From contig JAPUIR010000187.1 in NCBI GenBank assembly GCA_027296805.1, positions 1-11,212 on the forward strand: 11,212 nt of DNA, read 5' to 3'. Position 1 is the stretch's first letter, and the number at the start of each line of letters is the position of its first letter. Source of the stretch: Chloroflexota bacterium. Lineage in GTDB: Bacteria; Chloroflexota; Dehalococcoidia; Bin125. The position numbers and the translations under genes were made by a program. A model generated the notes under the pieces. That model did no database searches and was not told the DNA's origin. It was given only the letters and a program-made list of their open reading frames with translations. Of this stretch, positions 1 through 5,450 are shown in pieces.

Positions 1-498
1 CCGCTCGGGATTCCCGCTCAGATAGCTGATGCCGCTGACCGGAGTCAGCACCGCGCCGAAGCCCAGGAAATCCTTGTACGGCCCAACCAGCCCCTGCATC
101 GGCTGGTAGGCCGCCACGATCGTCGGATTGATCTCGCGCAACTGCTCGTAGCCGTGGCCCCACTTTGCGATCACGCGGGGCGTGTGGTTGGTCAGGAACA
201 CGTCCGACTTCTCGATCACGCGGCGTGCCACCGCGGCGGCGCCGGGCGAAGCCATGTTGAGCAGAAACGACAGCTTGGCGGCGTTGAAGTTGTTGAAGTA
301 CCCGCTCAGGTTGTATGAGCCCGACTTCCCCGCCGGGAACGGCTGCCCGATCCGCAGCGAGTCGATCCGTGTCTCACTCTCGATCCGGATCACTTCCGCC
401 CCGAAGTCGGCCAGCGTTCGGCCCGCGATCGGACCCGCGCCGAACCAGGAGAAGTCGGCCACGCGAATACCGTCCAGCGGCCGCGGCTTGGGGCTCAT
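1..498 (-). CDS. CaiB/BaiF (class III) CoA-transferase, N-terminal part, cut by window edge
   Basis: Class III CoA-transferases move CoA between acyl-CoA thioesters and free carboxylic acids in the cytoplasm. The 166 visible residues carry the family's N-terminal signature: LDGIRVADFSWFGAGPIAGR (residues 8-27), then LADFGAEVIRIES (about 29-41), and later a segment reading DVFLTNHTPRVIAKWGHGYE that matches the family's 'DV.i.n..p.v....G..y..L...NP' region. The reading frame is open to the left edge, so the catalytic-Asp region and C-terminal half are missing. The ATG overlaps the TGA of the upstream gene (ATGA, 495-498). A strong GGAGG lies 7 nt before the start, inside the end of that gene. 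This points to translational coupling and perhaps a two-subunit enzyme with its neighbour. The family is clear; the substrate cannot be told. Confidence 0.9.
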   Translation of the reverse strand, partial: MSPKPRPLDGIRVADFSWFGAGPIAGRTLADFGAEVIRIESETRIDSLRIGQPFPAGKSGSYNLSGYFNNFNAAKLSFLLNMASPGAAAVARRVIEKSDVFLTNHTPRVIAKWGHGYEQLREINPTIVAAYQPMQGLVGPYKDFLGFGAVLTPVSGISYLSGNPER

Positions 499-1790
499 AT
501 CGCTCCCTCCGACGCGTACACGATCAGGTCCTCCTGCGAGATGCCGAGCTCTTCGACCCAAATCTCGATGTTGTGCTGCCCGATCTCCGGCGCCGGACGC
601 CGGATCGTGATCGGTGTCTCGCTCAGCCGGTAGGGCGGGCCGGGAAAGTCGATCGACTCCCCGTTCTGCTCCGAGGGCATCATCCAATTGCGCGCCACAA
701 GCTGCGGATTTTCCACCAGATCCCGCGCCGAGGAGACCGCTCCTATCAGCAAGCGCCGCTTCTGGCCTCCCTCGTAGACCTCCAAACTGGTGCGCTCCGC
801 GAAGAACTTCGTCAGCACTTTCTGCGCGGGCCCCGCGAGCTGACCCAGCTCCGCCATCTTGGCCGGGTCCGCCAGCGCCGCCGCCAGGGTGGACCAGTCC
901 AACGCCCGGTACTTGGCTTCGTCCTCCCCCGCCAGCTCGCCCGCCGCGTCCTCCTCCACGAGCCAGTCCATCAGCTCCGACCATGACGCGCCGGCCGGTG
1001 CTCCCACCATCGAGTACACGTGGCCGTCGCGTGTCTTGTAGGTGCCGATCCCCGGCGCCAACACGATCTCGCCGGCGCGTTCCCGCGACGTCTTCTGGAA
1101 GTCCCACTGCTGCATCGCGGTCTCCTGCGCGATCGACAACGCCTCCTGCATCGACGCCTCCACCAACTGCCCCTCGCCCGTCCGCTCCTTGTGGAAGATC
1201 GCCATCACGGCTCCCTGCGCCGCCGCGACCGAGACCGTGATGTAGCCCTGGTTCCCCCCCAGCATCTGGGGCGGATCCGCGGGGTCGCCCGACAGTGTCA
1301 ACACGCCGGACGAAGCGAGCCCGATGATGTCGGTCGCCTTCCAGCCGGCGTGCGGCCCCTCGATCCCGAAACCCGTCACCGAGACATAGATCAGCTCCGG
1401 GTTCCGCTCGCGCAGCGTCTTGTAGCCCACGCCCCGCGCATCCATGTAGCCCGCGTCGTACGACTCCAACACCACGTCCGCGTTTTGGGCCAGCTCTCGG
1501 AACAGGTACTGCCCATCGTGCTCGTCGAGGTTGCAGGTCACGGACCGCTTGTTGGTGTTGAAGTACCACCAGGACAGACTCGTCTCGCGGCTGATCGCGT
1601 CGTGGGCGAATGGACCAACCCCCCGCGCCGCGTCGCCGCCCCGCGGCTCGACCTTGACCACGTCCGCGCCAAGGTCGGCCAACAGCTTGCCCGCGTACTG
1701 GCCCATCTCGGTCGTCAGGTCCAGCACGCGAATCCCTGCCAAGGCGCCGGGTGCGTCGGTGCTGGCTTCAGCTGTGCTGGCTTCCGTCAT
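495..1790 (-). CDS. CaiB/BaiF (class III) CoA-transferase lacking the usual catalytic Asp
   Basis: Complete 431-residue member of the class III CoA-transferase family, close to the usual 390-430 residues. Visible features are LAGIRVLDLTTEMGQYAGKL (17-36), LADLGADVVKVEPRGGD (38-54), FNTNKRSVTCNL (77-88), TDIIGLASSGVLTLSGDP (153-170), KERTGEGQ (201-208) and a C-terminal GPPYRLSETP (384-393). Formyl-CoA transferase and CaiB have an Asp in a '(A/G)DxxxG' segment about 20 residues before the ERTG motif. Counting back from ERTG here puts Tyr183 (NQGYITVS) in that place, with no Asp nearby. This may therefore be a structural partner of the overlapping downstream paralogue. It follows the flavoprotein gene by 14 nt and has no clear ribosome-binding site, so it probably depends on upstream translation. 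The family call is firm; the substrate is unknown. Confidence 0.92.
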   Translation of the reverse strand: MTEASTAEASTDAPGALAGIRVLDLTTEMGQYAGKLLADLGADVVKVEPRGGDAARGVGPFAHDAISRETSLSWWYFNTNKRSVTCNLDEHDGQYLFRELAQNADVVLESYDAGYMDARGVGYKTLRERNPELIYVSVTGFGIEGPHAGWKATDIIGLASSGVLTLSGDPADPPQMLGGNQGYITVSVAAAQGAVMAIFHKERTGEGQLVEASMQEALSIAQETAMQQWDFQKTSRERAGEIVLAPGIGTYKTRDGHVYSMVGAPAGASWSELMDWLVEEDAAGELAGEDEAKYRALDWSTLAAALADPAKMAELGQLAGPAQKVLTKFFAERTSLEVYEGGQKRRLLIGAVSSARDLVENPQLVARNWMMPSEQNGESIDFPGPPYRLSETPITIRRPAPEIGQHNIEIWVEELGISQEDLIVYASEGAI

Positions 1791-1804
1791 ATTGGCGGGG
1801 GTCT

Positions 1805-2953
1805 CTAGGAACCAGGCTCGGCGGTGACCGCCGCCGGCAGCCGCCGATGAAGGATCTCCGCCGCCTCCGCGACCATGCCCTCCAGCACCTCTCCCGCGGG
1901 TCGAATCTCATGCAGCAGTCCGCTGATCTGGCCCGCCGCGTTCATCAGTAAATCTTCCCGGCCCGCCTGTTTGGCCGATTCCATGACGTCCGCCACCAAC
2001 AGCCCTTGCAGCCCCATGGGCAAGGCGCGACTACCGGAGTCCTCCCAAGCCTCGATCAATTCGTTCGTGACGTTGCGCATCGTCTTGCCGCTATAAACGC
2101 GCGTCACGCGCGTGTCCTCTTCGCTCGCGTCCAGGATGCGCTGCTTGCGGAAGTCATCCAGATTGGCCTCCTTGGTAGGGATGAAGACCGTTCCGCACCA
2201 GACGCCCACACAACCCATCGCCAGTGCCGCCGCGATCCCGCGACCGTCGGCGATGCCACCCGCCGCGACCACGGGCACGGAGACCGCGTCCAGGACCTGG
2301 GGCAGCAGTGCCATCGTGCCGATCCGGCCCGTGTGCCCGCCCGCATCGTGCCCCTGCGCCACCACGATGTCGGCCCCGCCATCGGCGACGCGCCGCGCGT
2401 TCTTCACGTTCCCCACCAGCGAGATCACGACCCCGCCCGCCTCATGTACCTGCTCCGAGAAGGGCGCTGGGTTGCCCAGCCCCGTGGCCAGGACCGGCAC
2501 CTTCATGCTAACGATCGTGTCCACCTGGTCCTGCGGTGTAAAGCGCGGCAGCCGGATATCGGCCCGAGGAGCGCGCGCCTCGGGCAGTGCCAGCCCCTCC
2601 CGGATCGAATCCATGGCCTGCTGCTGCTCGGGGGGCAGCAAGTCGCGCGGATCCTTGGGGCTTTCGCTCTTCGGGGGTCGCTGAGCGGTGTTCGACGGCA
2701 CCAGAATATCGACCCCAAACGGCCGGTCGGTCAGGTCCTGGATTTGGCTGATCTGCTCCTCGAGCCTGTCCGGCGGAAAGCCCGCCGCCCCCAGCACCCC
2801 CAGCCCGCCCGCGTTCGACACCGCCGCCACCAGGTCGGCCCCCGCCACACCACCGACCCCGCCACCAACAGTGGGGCCCATCCCGGCCAAGAGCACCGGA
2901 TATTCGATGTTCAACATGTCGCAAAGCACGGTATGCAGCACGGGCTTACTCAT
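1805..2953 (-). CDS. Nitronate monooxygenase / 2-nitropropane dioxygenase-like FMN oxidoreductase
   Basis: A 382-residue FMN-dependent TIM-barrel protein. Characterised relatives oxidise alkyl nitronates to carbonyl compounds and nitrite; others are enoyl reductase-like. Motifs are PVLLAGMGPT near the start (19-28), ATGLGNPAP (156-164), AQGHDAGGHTGR (199-210, with the His of AGGH in the catalytic position), and the phosphate-binding PVVAAGGIADGRGIAAAL (227-244) followed by GCVGVWCGTVFIPTKEA (247-263). Residues about 88-137 form a Pro/charged insertion not seen in the minimal fold. I start at the ATG at 2953 rather than an upstream in-frame ATG at 3025, because GAGG stands 7 nt before it and the family fold begins there. 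It is first in an operon with two CoA-transferases, so the true substrate may be a CoA-linked or nitro compound. The family is secure, the exact reaction is not. Confidence 0.88.
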   Translation of the reverse strand: MSKPVLHTVLCDMLNIEYPVLLAGMGPTVGGGVGGVAGADLVAAVSNAGGLGVLGAAGFPPDRLEEQISQIQDLTDRPFGVDILVPSNTAQRPPKSESPKDPRDLLPPEQQQAMDSIREGLALPEARAPRADIRLPRFTPQDQVDTIVSMKVPVLATGLGNPAPFSEQVHEAGGVVISLVGNVKNARRVADGGADIVVAQGHDAGGHTGRIGTMALLPQVLDAVSVPVVAAGGIADGRGIAAALAMGCVGVWCGTVFIPTKEANLDDFRKQRILDASEEDTRVTRVYSGKTMRNVTNELIEAWEDSGSRALPMGLQGLLVADVMESAKQAGREDLLMNAAGQISGLLHEIRPAGEVLEGMVAEAAEILHRRLPAAVTAEPGS

Positions 2954-2996
2954 GGATGCCTCGGAATCGTGAATACGCCAAGTTTTCGCGGTGCTC

Positions 2997-3025
2997 AGTC
3001 TCCTGGCGAGGACTTGGAGCGTCAA
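2997..3025 (-). promoter_or_regulatory. Candidate promoter of the flavoprotein/CoA-transferase operon
   Basis: On the minus strand TTGACG (3025-3020) and GAGACT (3002-2997) are separated by 17 nt. The -35 matches the sigma-70 consensus at 5 of 6 positions; the -10 matches only 3 of 6 but keeps A2 and T6. A start near 2990 would give a leader of about 36 nt ending in a GAGG ribosome-binding site. The same arrangement occurs upstream of the DinB-like gene. Confidence 0.35.
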
Positions 3026-3096
3026 CCAACTCAGGGACCGGCATGGATTGAGTCAGGGCGTTCCGCGCGCGACAGGATCGCGACGCTCCGCGTTGG

Positions 3097-3102
3097 TAAG
3101 AT
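3097..3102 (+). promoter_or_regulatory. Candidate -10 box for a leaderless start of the 53-residue membrane protein
   Basis: TAAGAT fits TANNNT and ends 6 nt before the ATG at 3109, so transcription would begin at or beside the start codon. I see no convincing -35 and only a weak ribosome-binding site. The spacing is the same as before the LysR gene. Confidence 0.3.
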
Positions 3103-3108
3103 CAGCGC

Positions 3109-3270
3109 ATGCACATACGTCGACCGTTGCTCCTCATCGGAGGGGGCGTGATCGCCCTCCTCTTCCTGGTGATCGTGCTCAACAGTTCGCTCGGCGTCGA
3201 TAGCGAAGTGACGTTCACCGATCTACACCGGCCTGAGATCGTGGGCGAGTCCGGGTCCCTGCGGCCCTGA
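3109..3270 (+). CDS. Small single-span membrane protein (53 residues), unknown function
   Basis: A short reading frame with a basic N-terminus (MHIRRP), one strongly hydrophobic segment at about residues 7-25 (LLLIGGGVIALLFLVIVLN), and a polar 28-residue tail beginning SSLGVDSEVTFTDLH. This is the layout of a membrane-anchored mini-protein with a short hydrophilic domain, probably facing outward by the positive-inside rule. There is no lipobox Cys. It fills the gap between a divergent promoter region and the next gene, whose ATG is 16 nt beyond its TGA, so the two are likely co-transcribed. The hydrophobic run and the -10-like TAAGAT placed 6 nt before the ATG support a real gene. I do not recognise the family and assign no function. 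Confidence 0.5.
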   Translation: MHIRRPLLLIGGGVIALLFLVIVLNSSLGVDSEVTFTDLHRPEIVGESGSLRP

Positions 3271-3286
3271 CCCCGGGAGAAGACGC

Positions 3287-3643
3287 ATGCCGAAACGCCC
3301 CAAGGAGAGCTTGCTCGACGAGGCGCAGGGCTGGATCGCGGAGATGCTGTCCGAGGAAGGCGTGATCGTCACCGGCGCCTTTGTTGAACTCGTCCAAGAG
3401 TTCGAGTGGGACGCGCTCGAGGCAGGCGATGTTGAGCCCGACGACCGCGCCGCGATCGTCCAGCACATCATCGATCGCTGCGCCAAGGAAAACATCATGG
3501 TCGGACCGATGCCAACCTCCCTCTCCACCGATGGCGACGGCGGCCTGCAACCTCAAGCGGTCCCGGCCGATCTCGTGGAACAGGTGCTGTCCTGGGAAGA
3601 CGAATTCCTCGGCCTGGCCGGCATCTCGCGGCGCGACGGCTAG
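3287..3643 (+). CDS. Hypothetical acidic protein, 118 residues, upstream of ferredoxin
   Basis: I do not recognise this protein. It is acidic and mostly helical in appearance: a basic N-terminal patch (MPKRPKES), helices around 9-24 (LLDEAQGWIAEMLSEE), 27-44 and 53-69, a Gly/Pro-rich linker around 72-91, and a last helix at about 92-110 (PADLVEQVLSWEDEFLGLAG). It has one Cys, no signal peptide and no membrane span. The start at 3287 has a good GGGAGAAG ribosome-binding sequence. Its TAG lies 2 nt before the ATG of the [2Fe-2S] ferredoxin, so the two are almost certainly translated from one message and may work together, for example as a ferredoxin partner or accessory. That functional link is inference from position only. 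Confidence 0.75.
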   Translation: MPKRPKESLLDEAQGWIAEMLSEEGVIVTGAFVELVQEFEWDALEAGDVEPDDRAAIVQHIIDRCAKENIMVGPMPTSLSTDGDGGLQPQAVPADLVEQVLSWEDEFLGLAGISRRDG

Positions 3644-3645
3644 CC

Positions 3646-3954
3646 ATGACCAAAGTCACGATCGAGCCGTCTGGCATCGAAGTAGAGGTCCCCGAGGGCG
3701 AGACCTTGATGCAAGCGGCCCGAGACCTGGGCTACTACTGGCCCACCGCGTGCAACATGGAATGTCGCTGCGCCACTTGCTTCATCCTCGTCATCGAGGG
3801 CGCGGACAACCTTTCTCCCATGGGTCGTTCGGAGCGCGAAGCGCTGCTCAATCAGCGCGGACGCAACGCCCTCGACGAGCCTGTCCGGCTCGCCTGCCAG
3901 GTCCAGGTCAACGGCGATGTCCGCTGCCGCAAGATCGGCGTGCGTGTCGACTAA
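3646..3954 (+). CDS. [2Fe-2S] ferredoxin (adrenodoxin/Isc-like Cys spacing)
   Basis: A 102-residue beta-grasp ferredoxin that would carry single electrons between a reductase and an oxygenase or other redox enzyme in the cytoplasm. The N-terminus MTKVTIEPSGIEVEVPEGETLMQAA is the typical two-strand start of the fold. Cluster ligands are most simply Cys36, Cys42 and Cys45 (C-x5-C-x2-C) with Cys84 in RLACQV, the spacing of adrenodoxin, putidaredoxin and Isc Fdx rather than the plant C-x4-C-x2-C. Two further Cys, at 40 and 94, are not standard ligands. It is 2 nt downstream of an unknown acidic protein. No reductase or oxygenase is beside it; the nearest flavoenzyme is on the other strand at 1805-2953. 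The fold and cluster are secure, the partner unknown. Confidence 0.92.
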   Translation: MTKVTIEPSGIEVEVPEGETLMQAARDLGYYWPTACNMECRCATCFILVIEGADNLSPMGRSEREALLNQRGRNALDEPVRLACQVQVNGDVRCRKIGVRVD

Positions 3955-4010
3955 GGCACAACTCATCGACCGTGCAGCACTCTGGACCCCCGTTCCATAG
4001 ACACGATCGA

Positions 4011-4016
4011 TATAAT
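4011..4016 (+). promoter_or_regulatory. Perfect TATAAT -10 box, likely leaderless LysR message
   Basis: TATAAT is an exact -10 consensus in an otherwise GC-rich stretch and ends 6 nt before the LysR ATG at 4023. Transcription would begin on or next to the A of the start codon, and no ribosome-binding site precedes the ATG. No -35 match is seen at 16-18 nt. ATCGAT directly upstream (4005-4010) is a short palindrome and might be part of an operator. Confidence 0.5.
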
Positions 4017-4022
4017 CCGCCG

Positions 4023-4946
4023 ATGGAAATCGGTCGTCTCGAAGCCTTCGTCCACGTGGCCAATCTGCTCTCCTTCTCCAAGGCGGCGGAAGCCCTCTAT
4101 CTCACCCAGCCCACCGTCACCGCGCGGATCCAGGGGCTGGAGCGGGAGCTGGGCGAGCCCCTCTTCGAGCGGATGGGGCGCACGATTCGGCTGACCGACG
4201 CGGGCCACTCTTTCCTCCCTCATGCACAGCGCGCCCTGCAGGCAATTAAGGAAGGCAGCGACGCCATTGCGACCCTGCGCGATGTGGAGCGCGGAACGCT
4301 CTCGATCGGCACCGCTCCCACCATCGGCACCTATGTCCTGCCGGAGCTGCTGCAGCGCTTCAACGAACAGTTCCCGGGCGTCGAGGTCTCGATCCGCACG
4401 GGCCGTTCGGAGGAAGTGATGGCGCTCGTCCTCGCCGATGAAGTGCAGATCGGCTTCGAACGCTACCTCACACATCCCGAAATCGAGACGGTCGCCCTCT
4501 ACGAGGACGAGATCTTCCTCATGTCCGGCGCCGACCACCCCTTCGCCAAGCGGCGCAGCGTTTCCTTAACCGAGGTCGTGCGCGACTCCGTCATCTTCTA
4601 CGACGAGCGTTCGTCCTACCACGCGCTCAGCATCGGCATCTTCCGCGACACCGGCGTTGCGCCGCGCCACACGCTCGACGTCGACAATCTGGAGATGGCC
4701 AAGCACCTGGTCATGCGCGGGCTGGGGCTGGCGTTCCTGCCGCGCGTCGCGGTGCAGCGCGAGCTGGAGGAGGGTTCGGTCGTCCAGATCACCCTGGACG
4801 GCGCAGAGCCAGTCAGCCGCCAGATCGCGGTCATCTACCGCCGGCGGCGACTCCAAAGCCGCGCCATGCTCGCCTTGCTCGACTTGCTCAAGAGCATCTA
4901 TCACTTCGAATACCCCAACGTCGGTCAGGGGGTGCGGGCACCCTGA
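4023..4946 (+). CDS. LysR-family transcriptional regulator
   Basis: A 307-residue LysR-type regulator of usual length. Residues 1-60 hold the winged helix-turn-helix: MEIGRLEAFVHVANLLSFSK, then AAEALYLTQPTVTARIQGLE with the recognition helix at TQPTVTARI, and LFERMGRTIRLTDAG. A linker helix follows, then the two-lobed periplasmic-binding-like effector domain from about residue 92 (GTLSIGTAPTIGTYVLPELL), with the typical GLGLAFLPRVAVQREL near 235-250. It should bind DNA as a tetramer and respond to a small ligand. I use the ATG at 4023; a longer in-frame reading from 3381 only shadows the preceding genes. No target is obvious: it follows the ferredoxin operon by 68 nt in the same direction, and the selenoprotein-like gene is downstream. 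The unusual 5' region suggests a leaderless message. Confidence 0.95.
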   Translation: MEIGRLEAFVHVANLLSFSKAAEALYLTQPTVTARIQGLERELGEPLFERMGRTIRLTDAGHSFLPHAQRALQAIKEGSDAIATLRDVERGTLSIGTAPTIGTYVLPELLQRFNEQFPGVEVSIRTGRSEEVMALVLADEVQIGFERYLTHPEIETVALYEDEIFLMSGADHPFAKRRSVSLTEVVRDSVIFYDERSSYHALSIGIFRDTGVAPRHTLDVDNLEMAKHLVMRGLGLAFLPRVAVQRELEEGSVVQITLDGAEPVSRQIAVIYRRRRLQSRAMLALLDLLKSIYHFEYPNVGQGVRAP

Positions 4947-4949
4947 CGC

Positions 4950-5045
4950 TCAGGACCAGCCCGACTCGCCCGCGCCCATCTCCGCCGGCCGCATCACGGG
5001 GTTCATGTCTTCTTCGCTGACGATCGCGCCCTCGATCACCGCCAC
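4950..5045 (-). CDS. Possible 31-residue small ORF, unknown
   Basis: A GTG-started frame with GGGAG just upstream encodes 31 residues beginning VAVIEGAIVSEEDM and ending in GESGWS, then TGA. The sequence is balanced and acidic and does not look like a typical antisense reading of GC-rich DNA. It converges on the LysR gene (3 nt between stops) and lies in a 143-nt gap with no other gene. It could equally be a gene remnant or chance. No homology is recognised. Confidence 0.22.
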   Translation of the reverse strand: MAVIEGAIVSEEDMNPVMRPAEMGAGESGWS

Positions 5046-5089
5046 CCTGCTCCCGTTACACTGTGGTCCACGACCCGAAGGATCGACGC

Positions 5090-5440
5090 ATGGCGCAGCG
5101 CATCACGTTCTACTGCAAGAAGGGTTGAACGACCTGTGGCCGGGCCAGGGACTGGCTCAGCGATAAGGGCGTCAGCTACGAAGAGCGCGAGTTCTTCAAG
5201 CAGCCGCTCAGCCCCGACGAGTTCGACAAGCTCATCGGCCGCCGGGAGGCGACTGAGATCTTTAGCCATCGCTCCCCGAGCGTGAAGAAGATGGGCCTCG
5301 ACGTTGCCACGCTGAAGGACGGCGAGATGCGCCGCCTCATGATCGAGGAGCCACGCCTCATGCGACGGCCGGTGCTCAAGGTCGGCCGCAAGGTCCTGAT
5401 CGGTTTCAACGCCGACGACTGGGAGGCCGCTCTCTCGTAG
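5090..5440 (+). CDS. ArsC/Spx-family thioredoxin-fold selenoprotein (Sec13 encoded by in-frame TGA)
   Basis: Reads as a 116-residue ArsC/Spx-family protein if the TGA at 5126-5128 (codon 13) is selenocysteine. Relatives are thioredoxin-fold arsenate reductases or redox regulators using a Cys near the N-terminus, often in CxxC. The segment is FYCKKG-U-TTCGRARDWL, so the TGA falls on the catalytic Cys and makes U13-T-T-C16. Past the TGA the frame keeps family features to the TAG: helix RARDWLSDKGV, RSPSVKKMGLD (61-71), LMIEEPRLMRRPVLKVG (83-99) and LIGFNADDWEAAL (103-115). Total length is normal for the family. AAGGA lies 7 nt before the ATG, and TACACT at 5057-5062 could be a -10. A SECIS-like hairpin follows the TGA. 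TGA is a normal stop elsewhere here (LysR, dut), so general recoding is unlikely. A nonsense mutation or a TGC/TGT base error is the alternative. The physiological substrate is unknown. Confidence 0.85.
5139..5161 (+). promoter_or_regulatory. Bacterial SECIS-like hairpin after the in-frame TGA
   Basis: GGGCCAG (5142-5148) pairs with CTGGCTC (5152-5158) as seven continuous pairs, one a G-U, closed by a GGA loop (5149-5151). After a C/A mismatch, two more G-C pairs (5139-5161 and 5140-5160) extend the base. There are 20 nt between the TGA and the loop, and G occupies the first two loop positions. As I recall the bacterial SECIS rules, the loop lies roughly 16-37 nt after UGA with a G at its start; E. 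coli fdhF is about 18 nt with a GGUCU loop. It lies within codons 17-24. A competing TGGC-CGG-GCCA hairpin sits too close to the TGA. Confidence 0.78.
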
Positions 5441-5450
5441 CCGTTGGTGC

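Noticed and set aside
2006..3151. 381-residue plus-strand frame over the flavoprotein gene
   Set aside because: Arg/His/Pro-rich composition typical of the antisense of a GC-rich gene, against a clear TIM-barrel flavoprotein on the minus strand.
5126..5128. TGA as a plain nonsense mutation or as a genome-wide recoded Trp codon
   Set aside because: Trp is unlikely because TGA is the natural stop of several intact genes here (LysR, dut, the complete CoA-transferase), and the position is a catalytic Cys in relatives. A nonsense mutation is possible, but the rest of the frame is intact and a well-placed SECIS hairpin follows.
5133..5149. Alternative hairpin TGGC-CGG-GCCA as the SECIS element
   Set aside because: Its loop begins only about 12 nt after the TGA, closer than bacterial SECIS elements normally are, and the stem is shorter than the 5142-5158 hairpin.
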